Source: Oscillospiraceae bacterium UBA6370 (GTDB lineage Bacteria > Bacillota > Clostridia > Oscillospirales > Oscillospiraceae). From it: 5,505 nt of DNA. The notes under the pieces are model-generated. The model searched no databases. It saw nothing but the letters and a program-made list of their open reading frames with translations, and was not told the origin of the DNA. Positions 1 through 4,933 of the stretch are shown one piece after another; positions within the stretch are counted from its first letter, which is position 1, and each line of letters starts with the position of its first letter. The DNA is taken from the NCBI GenBank assembly GCA_002437735.1, contig DJRC01000068.1:1-5505 (forward strand). The letters are read 5' to 3'. The translations under genes and the position numbers were made by a program.

Positions 1-315
1 GCTCTCACAGGGCTTTGGAAAGCCCGAGATGCCGCCGAGCTGCCGCAGCGTCGGAAAGCGGTCCGCGCGGCCGGTGAGTATTTTATGGACGTAGCACTGA
101 TGCCCCACGTCAAAAACGAGGCGGTCGCGCGCCGTGTCGAACACGCGGTGGATGGCGACGGTCAGCTCCACCACACCGAGGTTCGAGGCGAGGTGCCCGC
201 CGGTGTGCGAGACCTGTGTGACAAGAAAGCCACGCAGCTCGTCGCAAAGAAGCGGAAGCTCCGAGCCGTCGAGCGCCCGGAGGTCTTCCGGCGAATGAAT
301 TCGGTCCAAGATCAA
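1..315 (-). CDS. dxs: 1-deoxy-D-xylulose-5-phosphate synthase, N-terminal part (cut by window edge)
   Basis: Dxs condenses pyruvate and glyceraldehyde 3-phosphate to DXP using thiamine diphosphate. It is the first and usually rate-limiting step of the MEP isoprenoid pathway and also supplies thiamine and pyridoxal synthesis. Only the first 105 codons are present, out of about 620 in the family; the truncation is the window edge, not a mutation. Translating the minus strand shows the family's N-terminal signatures: SHTGGHLASNLGVVELTVA at residues 36-54, DVGHQCYVHKILTGR at 69-83 and LGGISGFPK at 93-101. The conserved histidines 41 and 72 belong to the thiamine diphosphate/substrate site of the family. 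I chose the TTG start at 315 because AAGGGG lies 8 bases upstream; a second TTG at 309 is too far from it. The reading frame stays open upstream to about 380, but a promoter there places that stretch in the leader. The identity is very secure and the start fairly secure. Confidence 0.95.
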   Translation of the reverse strand, partial: MILDRIHSPEDLRALDGSELPLLCDELRGFLVTQVSHTGGHLASNLGVVELTVAIHRVFDTARDRLVFDVGHQCYVHKILTGRADRFPTLRQLGGISGFPKPCES

Positions 316-323
316 CGTAGTAT

Positions 324-329
324 CCCCTT
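324..329 (-). promoter_or_regulatory. Ribosome binding site of dxs (AAGGGG)
   Basis: AAGGGG on the minus strand lies 8 bases before a TTG codon. It decides the dxs start, since no ATG or GTG is suitably placed and the alternative TTG two codons later would be 14 bases away. Confidence 0.75.
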
Positions 330-342
330 GCAGTTGTTTTCG

Positions 343-372
343 GGCGGCCCGGCAGGAGCGCGGGATACCGCC
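343..372 (-). other. Hairpin in the predicted dxs 5' leader
   Basis: On the minus strand GGCGG (372-368) pairs with CCGCC (347-343). After a three-base bulge (TAT), CCCG (364-361) pairs with CGGG (351-348), closing a nine-base loop. The nine GC-rich pairs lie between the predicted transcription start (about 385) and the ribosome binding site (324-329). No T-run follows, so it is not a terminator. It may stabilise the mRNA or tune translation, but GC-rich DNA forms such stems readily by chance. Confidence 0.4.
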
Positions 373-391
373 GTCATGTCAAATTATGGTC

Positions 392-420
392 ATTATAGAC
401 CATCGTGCGGAAATATACAA
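392..420 (-). promoter_or_regulatory. Sigma-A-type promoter of dxs
   Basis: Read on the minus strand, TTGTAT (-35, positions 420-415) is separated by exactly 17 bases from a perfect TATAAT (-10, positions 397-392). The segment is AT-rich against a high-GC background. It sits between the ispA terminator and the dxs start, which is where a promoter would be expected. The predicted start is an A near 385, giving a leader of about 70 bases. The housekeeping sigma factor is inferred from the consensus match. Confidence 0.82.
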
Positions 421-464
421 GATATACAGCGCGTTATTCACCGCAAAATTTTTGTGAACGACGC

Positions 465-499
465 AAAACAGGGCGGAGTCCCGAAGGTCTCCGCCCTGT
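465..499 (-). terminator. Intrinsic terminator after ispA
   Basis: On the minus strand ACAGGGCGGAG (499-489) and CTCCGCCCTGT (478-468) form a perfect 11-base-pair stem around a 10-base loop that contains a short inner CC/GG pair. The stem runs straight into TTTT (468-465). It starts 6 bases after the ispA stop codon and precedes the dxs promoter, so it should end the nusB-xse-ispA transcript. The T-run is short, which could allow some read-through. Confidence 0.85.
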
Positions 500-505
500 C
501 GGGCG

Positions 506-1393
506 TTACTTGTTCCGTGTTTCCATGCTGCGCGAGAGCGCGGCGAGGAAGTCCGCTTCTCCACCGAACGGACTGAGCGCGGAGATCGCCTCGTCCGTCA
601 GACGCACGACCTCTCGTTCGCACGCCGCAAGGCCGAGGAGATCGACGAAGGTGGTCTTTTTCTCCGCCTTGTCCGAGCCGATGGGCTTGCCGAAGGTCGC
701 CTCGTCGCCGATCACGTCGAGCATATCGTCGCGGATCTGGAAGGCAAGGCCGAGCGCGTCGGCATAGCGCTGCGCCGCATCCGCCTGCTCCGCCGTGCCG
801 CCCGCGGCGGCGACGCCCATCAGACAGGCCGCGCGGATGAGCGCGCTCGTTTTGCGCAGATGGATCGCCATCAGCTCGCCGCGGTCGAGGGAGCGGCCCT
901 CCCATTCGAGGTCGAGCTGCTGGCCGCCGCAGATGCCGGCGTGACCCGCGGCGTGCGTCAGGATCTGCCCACAGCGCAGCGCGCGCTCCGGCGCAAGCGG
1001 CGCGGAGAGCACCGTTTCAAAGGCGAGAGCCTGCAGCGCGTCGCCCGCCAGCACGGCGGTGGCCTCGCCGAACACCTTGTGGTTCGACGGCTTGCCGCGA
1101 CGCAGATCGTCGTCGTCCATGCACGGCAGATCGTCGTGAATGAGCGAATAGGTATGCAGCAGCTCCACACCGCAGGCGGCGGGAAGCGCGGCGTGAACAT
1201 CGCCGCCGCAAAGGCGGCAGAATTCCAGCGTCAGGATCGGCCGCAGGCGCTTGCCGCCCGCGGTGAGACTGTAGCGCATGGCGTCGAGCAGCCGCGCGTA
1301 GGGCTCGTCCGCGGCGACGCATTGTGCATCGAGAAAGTCCTCGACCATCGTGCGGTATTCCTCCATGCGGAGGGCAAACAGTTCTCGTTCCAT
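506..1393 (-). CDS. ispA: Type II polyprenyl diphosphate synthase (farnesyl/geranylgeranyl diphosphate synthase)
   Basis: This cytoplasmic trans-prenyltransferase condenses IPP with allylic diphosphates to make C15 (possibly C20) precursors for undecaprenyl phosphate, quinones and other isoprenoids. At 295 residues it has the usual family length. Visible motifs in order are GGKRLRP (46-52, IPP binding), the first aspartate-rich motif DDLPCMDDDDLRRG (87-100), GGQQLD (156-161), HLRKTSAL (178-185), the second aspartate-rich motif FQIRDDMLDV (218-227), and GKPIGSDKAEKKTTF (235-249). The DDxxxxD form of the first motif is typical of bacterial type II FPP synthases. The ATG is preceded by GGAGG at 8 bases, lying inside the end of xseB; only three bases separate the xseB stop from this start, which suggests coupled translation. 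Product chain length (C15 or C20) cannot be settled by eye. A terminator follows directly. Dxs, which acts earlier in isoprenoid supply, is the next gene. Confidence 0.95.
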   Translation of the reverse strand: MERELFALRMEEYRTMVEDFLDAQCVAADEPYARLLDAMRYSLTAGGKRLRPILTLEFCRLCGGDVHAALPAACGVELLHTYSLIHDDLPCMDDDDLRRGKPSNHKVFGEATAVLAGDALQALAFETVLSAPLAPERALRCGQILTHAAGHAGICGGQQLDLEWEGRSLDRGELMAIHLRKTSALIRAACLMGVAAAGGTAEQADAAQRYADALGLAFQIRDDMLDVIGDEATFGKPIGSDKAEKKTTFVDLLGLAACEREVVRLTDEAISALSPFGGEADFLAALSRSMETRNK

Positions 1394-1396
1394 GTA

Positions 1397-1621
1397 CTAT
1401 TCCTCCGCAGCAAAGGGGGCTTCGACCGGCGCGCCGTCCGCGCCTTTGGTCAGGCGCACGACCTTCTGCTCCGCCTCGTCGAGCATTTTTCCGCAGGCGG
1501 TGACGAGCTTCGTCCCCTCCTCAAAGAGCTTGAGCGAGTCGGCTAACTTCGCGTCGCCGCGCTCAAGCTGCGACACGATCTCCTCGAGCCGCGTGATGTT
1601 ATCCTCAAAGCTTTTTGCCAT
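1397..1621 (-). CDS. xseB: Exodeoxyribonuclease VII small subunit
   Basis: XseB is the small, helical subunit of exonuclease VII. Several copies bind each large subunit to give an enzyme that degrades single-stranded DNA from both ends into oligonucleotides, acting in repair and recombination. The 74-residue protein has the family core: FEDNITRLEEIVSQLERGD at 5-23, then LADSLKLFEEGTKLVTACG at 26-44, and a helix ending around VVRLTKG (54-60). A short acidic, alanine-rich tail (61-74) is unlikely to be structured. The ATG at 1621 has GAGGAG about 9 bases upstream, inside the coding end of xseA. The gene starts 17 bases before the xseA stop in another frame, so translation of the two subunits is probably coupled. 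ispA follows three bases after the TAG stop. Confidence 0.95.
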   Translation of the reverse strand: MAKSFEDNITRLEEIVSQLERGDAKLADSLKLFEEGTKLVTACGKMLDEAEQKVVRLTKGADGAPVEAPFAAEE

Positions 1622-2834
1622 GGTTGTTCTCTCCTCTCGTTTCGTTGACCGTACAGACCAGGCTGCCCCGTCCGAGCGTCACGTCGATCGTCTCGCCGAC
1701 GGTCACCTCGTCCGCGCTGCGGAGCACCGTACCGTTCGCCGTCCGCGCCACGGCATAGCCGCGCGCGAGCACCGCGAGCGGGCTCATCGCGTGGAGCGAC
1801 GCGCACAGCGCGGCAAAGCGCTGCCGCCGCTCCCCCACCTGCTTTTCCGCAAGCGAGGCAAGGTTCTTCTGTGTGTAGTCGAGCAGCAGGCGCTTGTCCG
1901 CGATGAAGGCCATCGGGTCGCGCAGCACGCGCTTCCGCTCCAAGGCGGTCAGCCGTTCGCGCAGCGCGGAAAGGCGGCTTTCCTCCGTTTTGGTCATGCT
2001 TCGCTCCAGCGCCGTGAGCCGGGCGCGGACGTCATTCCGGTCGGGCACGGCGATCTCCGCGGCATTCGACGGCGTGGATGCCCGCGCGTCCGCGACATAG
2101 TCGGCGATGGTGACGTCTGGCTCGTGACCGACGGCGGAGATGACGGGGATCTCGGAGTCATAGATCGCGCGTGCCACGCGCTCGTCGTTGAACGCCCACA
2201 GATCCTCGATGGAGCCGCCGCCGCGGCCCGTGATGATGAGGTCCGCGACCTTGTATCTGTTTGCGTAGCGCAGCGCGCCGACGATCTCCGGCGGGGCCTC
2301 GGTCCCCTGCACGCGCACACCGAGGAGCTTGACCTCCGTAAGCGGCCAGCGGGCGTGGAGGATGCGGAGCATATCATGCACCGCCGCGCCGGCGGGCGAG
2401 GTGATGATGGCGATGGTCTTCGGGTACCTCGGCAGCGGCTTCTTATGCGCGGGATCGAAAAGCCCCTCGCGCTCCAACTGCGCCTTGAGCTGCTCGAAGG
2501 CGACGTGCAGGTCGCCCGCGCCCTCCGGCGATAGCTCGGAGACATAAAGCTGATAGGCCCCGTCGCGCGGGAACACGCTGATGCGCCCGAAGGCGATGAC
2601 CTTCATGCCGTTCTCGGGACGGAAGCGCAGACGCAGGGCGTTTCCCTTGAACAGCACGCAGCGCATCGCGCCCTCGGCGTCCTTGAGCGTGAAGTAGTGG
2701 TGGCCCGAGGGGTAGAGCTTGTAGTTTGAGATCTCGCCGCGCACGAAGATCTCCTGCAGCTGCGGCACGCGGTCGAGCAGAGCCTTGATGAAGTTGTTGG
2801 CCTCGCTGACCGAGAAGATCATTTGCTGTTCCAT
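1605..2834 (-). CDS. xseA: Exodeoxyribonuclease VII large subunit
   Basis: XseA is the catalytic subunit of exonuclease VII, which digests single-stranded DNA in both directions without needing a metal ion in the characterised enzymes. The 409-residue length is near the family norm. An N-terminal OB-fold DNA-binding domain covers about residues 6-100 (FSVSEANNFIK at 7-17, VRGEISNYK at 31-39, GHHYFTLKD at 44-52). The catalytic domain follows from about 125, with PKTIAIITSPAGAAVHDM at 138-155, GRGGGSIEDLWAFN at 203-216 and VGHEPDVTIADYVADARAST at 235-254. Residues 268-345 are rich in Arg, Glu and Leu, matching the long coiled coil that docks XseB. SPLAVLARGYA (351-361) is the conserved C-terminal motif. 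The ATG at 2834 has AGGAG five bases upstream. xseB begins inside its last codons. folD, often found between nusB and xseA in Firmicutes, is missing here. Confidence 0.96.
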   Translation of the reverse strand: MEQQMIFSVSEANNFIKALLDRVPQLQEIFVRGEISNYKLYPSGHHYFTLKDAEGAMRCVLFKGNALRLRFRPENGMKVIAFGRISVFPRDGAYQLYVSELSPEGAGDLHVAFEQLKAQLEREGLFDPAHKKPLPRYPKTIAIITSPAGAAVHDMLRILHARWPLTEVKLLGVRVQGTEAPPEIVGALRYANRYKVADLIITGRGGGSIEDLWAFNDERVARAIYDSEIPVISAVGHEPDVTIADYVADARASTPSNAAEIAVPDRNDVRARLTALERSMTKTEESRLSALRERLTALERKRVLRDPMAFIADKRLLLDYTQKNLASLAEKQVGERRQRFAALCASLHAMSPLAVLARGYAVARTANGTVLRSADEVTVGETIDVTLGRGSLVCTVNETRGENNHGKKL

Positions 2835-2878
2835 GCGTTCTCCTGTGAAGCGTTTTTCCTTTGCAGATGCCGGATATA

Positions 2879-2911
2879 CAAAGCAGAGCGCCGCCGTGCG
2901 CGGTGCTCTGC
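2879..2911 (-). terminator. Intergenic hairpin between nusB and xseA (possible weak terminator or attenuator)
   Basis: On the minus strand GCAGAGC (2911-2905) pairs with GCTCTGC (2889-2883), and inside it CCGC (2903-2900) pairs with GCGG (2894-2891), with one A-C mismatch and a five-base loop. The run after the stem is only TTTGT. It starts 8 bases after the nusB stop, in the widest gap of the cluster (85 bases). It looks like a weak intrinsic terminator or a processing/stabilising stem. I see no convincing promoter between it and xseA, so at least partial read-through is needed to express xseA-xseB-ispA. Confidence 0.5.
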
Positions 2912-2919
2912 CTCTTCGC

Positions 2920-3372
2920 TTATTCTGCGCTGATCTCCGCGCGCACGAACGAGCCGAGGATGCCGTTGATGAACTTCACGGTCTCGGGCGTTTCGTACTT
3001 CTTGGCGATCTCCACCGCCTCGTTGATGGCGACGGAGTTCGGCACGTCGCGGAAATAGAGGATCTCGTACATCGCCACGCGCATGATGGCGGAGGCCACG
3101 AGCGGGATGCGGTCAAAGCTCCAGCCCTTGGCGTACCTGGCGATGAATTCGTCCAGCTCCGGCGCGTGATCGGCCACGCCGCACACGAGCGCGCGGATAT
3201 ACTCCGCCTGCTTGGCGTTGGGCGCTTCGCTGTAAAGCTCATCCTCGCCTGCCAGCTCGGCAAAGCCGTCGCGGCTCAGCCGCTCGGCGACCAGCTCCTC
3301 CGCCGTTTTGTCGGTGAAGCTCAGCTCATACGCCAGATGCACGGCAATCTCTCTTGCAGTATTGCGAACCAT
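2920..3372 (-). CDS. nusB: Transcription antitermination factor NusB
   Basis: NusB binds the boxA element of nascent rRNA together with NusE (ribosomal protein S10) and helps RNA polymerase resist termination in rRNA operons. The 150-residue all-helical protein shows the family start (TAREIAVHLAYELSF, 5-19, usually RREARExALQxLYxxEF) and the conserved C-terminal half: IRALVCGV (59-66), DRIPLVASAIMRVAMYEI (87-104), DVPNSVAINEAVEIAKKY (109-126) and KFINGILG (133-140). The ATG at 3372 is preceded by AAGGA at about 10 bases, a rather long spacing, so initiation may be moderate or helped by the gene upstream. It lies 27 bases after the Asp23-family gene and is followed by a hairpin before xseA. 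Linkage of yqhY to nusB is a standard Firmicutes arrangement. The identification is secure. Confidence 0.95.
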   Translation of the reverse strand: MVRNTAREIAVHLAYELSFTDKTAEELVAERLSRDGFAELAGEDELYSEAPNAKQAEYIRALVCGVADHAPELDEFIARYAKGWSFDRIPLVASAIMRVAMYEILYFRDVPNSVAINEAVEIAKKYETPETVKFINGILGSFVRAEISAE

Positions 3373-3399
3373 AGACGTTTCGTCCTTTTCTCTTTCTTG

Positions 3400-3765
3400 T
3401 TAGTTGAAGCTGATGCCGCCCACATGGACGTTGACCGCCCGGACGGAGAAGCCCGTCATCGTCTCGACCGCGCTCATCACGGCGTCCTGCACCTTGGCGG
3501 CGGTCTCGGGAATGGCGAAGCCGTATTTCACCGTCAGGTAAACGTCCAGCGTGATCTCGCCGTCCTGAATGTCCATGCGGATGCCGCGTGCGGGCTTCTT
3601 GCCCATGAACTGCTCGGTGAGCTGCTCGGTCATGGTGGTCATCATGGTGCCGACGCCCTCGATCTCGCCGATGGCCTCGGACGCGATCGCGACCACAACA
3701 TCCTCGGAAATGTTGATGCTGCCGTCGCTCGCGGACTGCGTCAGATATTCGCGGTTTTCGCCCAT
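3400..3765 (-). CDS. yqhY: Asp23/Gls24 family envelope stress response protein (YqhY type)
   Basis: This 121-residue protein belongs to the Asp23/Gls24 family (DUF322). Conserved parts are ISEDVVVAIASEAIGEIEGV at 19-38, then ITLDVYLTVKYGFAIPETA at 71-89, and a C-terminal strand AVNVHVGGISF at 110-120. It has no signal peptide or membrane segment, so it is cytoplasmic, perhaps held at the membrane by a partner as known for staphylococcal Asp23. In B. subtilis the homologue next to nusB, YqhY, is linked to control of acetyl-CoA carboxylase and sits beside accB-accC; those genes are absent here. I chose the ATG at 3765 because AAGGAG lies 8 bases upstream. An upstream ATG at 3804 would add 13 residues but lies in the predicted leader without a good ribosome binding site. 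The molecular function remains poorly defined; the family assignment is secure. Confidence 0.9.
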   Translation of the reverse strand: MGENREYLTQSASDGSINISEDVVVAIASEAIGEIEGVGTMMTTMTEQLTEQFMGKKPARGIRMDIQDGEITLDVYLTVKYGFAIPETAAKVQDAVMSAVETMTGFSVRAVNVHVGGISFN

Positions 3766-3773
3766 TGCTGTCT

Positions 3774-3779
3774 CTCCTT
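3774..3779 (-). promoter_or_regulatory. Ribosome binding site of the Asp23-family gene (AAGGAG)
   Basis: AAGGAG on the minus strand, 8 bases before the ATG at 3765, is an almost ideal site and fixes the start there rather than at the in-frame ATG 39 bases upstream. Confidence 0.8.
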
Positions 3780-3799
3780 GCTGTACGGTAGTGATACTC

Positions 3800-3814
3800 A
3801 GCATACGCTATGCT
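3800..3814 (-). repeat. Short perfect inverted repeat at the 5' end of the predicted yqhY transcript
   Basis: AGCATA and TATGCT are separated by three bases and lie about 5 bases downstream of the predicted transcription start (near 3819). The repeat could be an operator half-site pair or a small 5' mRNA hairpin. Six-base arms are short enough to arise by chance. Confidence 0.35.
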
Positions 3815-3825
3815 CAATTATTAGT

Positions 3826-3854
3826 ATTCTACCATCCTTTGCCGCAAATTACAA
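3826..3854 (-). promoter_or_regulatory. Sigma-A-type promoter of the yqhY-nusB-xse-ispA cluster
   Basis: On the minus strand TTGTAA (-35, 3854-3849) is followed by a 17-base spacer and TAGAAT (-10, 3831-3826), with a TG one base before the -10 hexamer (extended -10 form). The -35 begins three bases after the spoIIIAH stop codon. The predicted start is an A near 3819, giving a leader of about 54 bases. A housekeeping promoter here would make the downstream genes independent of the sporulation operon. Confidence 0.72.
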
Positions 3855-3857
3855 CAG

Positions 3858-4394
3858 CTAATTTACTTCTAATATTTTGATGCAGTCGGCGGTCAGCTCT
3901 GTCTCCTGCTTGACGATGTCGGTGATCTTCGCGATGTCCTCGGTCTGCAGGCCGTCCTCGCCCGCCGAGACCACCACGCTCACGCCGTCGTCGGCCATGA
4001 AGACCACGCAGTCCGTGTAGCCCTTGGCGGTGATCATGTTTTCGATCTGCGCTTCGGCGAGCGTGTAGGCTGCGAGCGTCTGGATGCTCTGCGCAGCCTC
4101 GGCTGCGGCCGCCTCATCGACCTCCGCCGCGCCGCTCGCCTCCTGCAGAAGGCTCAGCGCGCTGTCGCGGGCCTGCTGGCGCGTGAGCCGCGCGGTCGCA
4201 AAGTAGTCGCCTGGCAGCGCTTCGCCGGAGACCTCCTCTGCGTCGCCCTCCGTGCCGTCCACCAGCGTGGCCTGCCCGAGGATCTTGTCGGTCTCCTCCA
4301 CCTGCTGTGCGTAGCGTCCGTTCAGAAAGATCGCCCCGCACACGAGCAGTAAGACCGCTCCCGCCACCATGTTCCGTTTCCACAGCTTTTTCAT
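3858..4394 (-). CDS. spoIIIAH: Stage III sporulation protein AH
   Basis: SpoIIIAH is made in the mother cell and sits in the outer forespore membrane, where its extracytoplasmic domain binds forespore SpoIIQ to form the A-Q channel joining the two cells. The 178-residue product has a basic N-terminus (KKLWKRN), one membrane segment at about 9-25, a linker with an Ala/Glu-rich part (85-104), and a C-terminal ring-building domain of the YscJ/FliF type (about 105-178) with CVVFMADDGVSVVVSA at 129-144 and ITDIVKQETELTADCIKI at 157-174. The ATG at 4394 has a strong GGGAGG site 6 bases upstream. An alternative ATG at 4424 would overlap the spoIIIAG stop as ATGA and add ten residues, but its ribosome binding site is weaker. 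It is the last spoIIIA gene. No terminator is visible after it; the next promoter starts almost at its stop codon. Confidence 0.92.
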   Translation of the reverse strand: MKKLWKRNMVAGAVLLLVCGAIFLNGRYAQQVEETDKILGQATLVDGTEGDAEEVSGEALPGDYFATARLTRQQARDSALSLLQEASGAAEVDEAAAAEAAQSIQTLAAYTLAEAQIENMITAKGYTDCVVFMADDGVSVVVSAGEDGLQTEDIAKITDIVKQETELTADCIKILEVN

Positions 4395-4400
4395 GTTCTT

Positions 4401-4406
4401 CCTCCC
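4401..4406 (-). promoter_or_regulatory. Ribosome binding site of spoIIIAH (GGGAGG)
   Basis: GGGAGG lies 6 bases before the ATG at 4394 and decides between this start and the in-frame ATG at 4424 that overlaps the spoIIIAG stop codon. Confidence 0.75.
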
Positions 4407-4420
4407 AAAAATAATGATTT

Positions 4421-4933
4421 TCATGGTTTTCCCTGTAATACGGTGATCTTGTCGCTCGGCAGCGCCGTCAGAGCGCTGACCGCCTGCGTCACGGCAAGGC
4501 GCACGCCCGCGCTGCCGCCGCCCTCGCAGACCACGAGCGCCCCGACGTAGCGCGGATAGACGCGGTTCGTCACCACGACCTCCTGCGTGCCGCTGCCCGT
4601 ACCGACGACGACCGTCTCGCTCTTGCGCTTCACGTCTTCGCTCCCGCTGCGCTCGGCGGTCGTGTCCTGCGCCAGCTCGCGCTTCGTGCCGGAGTCCACG
4701 GTGAGCATCAGCCGCAGCTCGCCCACGCCGTCGATGGCGCACAGGATGGCCTCCATCTCCTCCTGCACCGCGGCGCGGTCAAACGCCTCGGCGTCCGGGC
4801 TGCCGGCTGTTGGCTCGGTCTCCGCCTTTCCTCCCGGCAGCAACATCAGCACGATGCCGAGGAGCGCCACGAGCGCGGCAAGACGGTATTTTTTCAGCTC
4901 CTCCAGCCACTTCCCTGCCCGCGCATCCTTCAT
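4421..4933 (-). CDS. spoIIIAG: Stage III sporulation protein AG
   Basis: SpoIIIAG is a mother-cell membrane protein whose extracytoplasmic domain forms a large ring in the A-Q channel of B. subtilis. This 170-residue version has a short N-terminal cytoplasmic part, one membrane segment at about 18-33 (AALVALLGIVLMLLP), a linker, and a ring-building domain split by an insertion. The first half is about 54-80 (EEMEAILCAIDGVGELRLML), the second about 126-168 (YPRYVGALVVCEGGG, then VRLAVTQAVSALTALPSDKI). The Ser/Thr/Glu/Lys-rich insertion between them (about 82-125) corresponds to the beta-rich insertion known from the SpoIIIAG ring. The ATG at 4933 overlaps the spoIIIAF stop as ATGA and has GGAGGG 7 bases upstream, so I prefer it over an in-frame ATG at 4948. 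spoIIIAH follows after 26 bases. Identity is secure from sequence and context. Confidence 0.92.
   Translation of the reverse strand: MKDARAGKWLEELKKYRLAALVALLGIVLMLLPGGKAETEPTAGSPDAEAFDRAAVQEEMEAILCAIDGVGELRLMLTVDSGTKRELAQDTTAERSGSEDVKRKSETVVVGTGSGTQEVVVTNRVYPRYVGALVVCEGGGSAGVRLAVTQAVSALTALPSDKITVLQGKP

Noticed and set aside
413..427. Direct repeat ATATAC with a 9-base period near the dxs -35 region
   Set aside because: It is too short and AT-rich to distinguish from chance in a promoter region; no third copy is seen.
85..576. Plus-strand open frame across dxs and the intergenic region
   Set aside because: It runs antisense through dxs, its promoter and the ispA terminator. The minus-strand translation is clearly Dxs.
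860..1546. Plus-strand open frame opposite ispA and xseB
   Set aside because: It mirrors the coding frame of ispA and has shadow composition; the minus-strand protein carries all prenyltransferase motifs.
1350..2534. Long open frame on the plus strand (394 codons)
   Set aside because: It lies antisense to xseA and xseB, whose motifs are unmistakable. The predicted protein is Arg/His/Val/Ala-rich low-complexity sequence without recognisable domains, as expected for the opposite strand of a high-GC gene.
3326..3817. Minus-strand open frame of 163 codons in another frame over yqhY
   Set aside because: It is a His/Arg/Asp-rich shadow of yqhY. The competing frame matches the Asp23 family and has the ribosome binding site.
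2785..3861. Long open frame on the plus strand (358 codons) spanning nusB and yqhY
   Set aside because: It is antisense to two secure genes and their spacers. Its composition is rich in His, Ala, Asp and Arg, with no family motif and no good ribosome binding site.
4395..4742. Upstream extension of the spoIIIAH frame to 4742
   Set aside because: The extension is Arg/Gly-rich and lies entirely over spoIIIAG in another frame apart from the last ten codons. A strong ribosome binding site supports the start at 4394.
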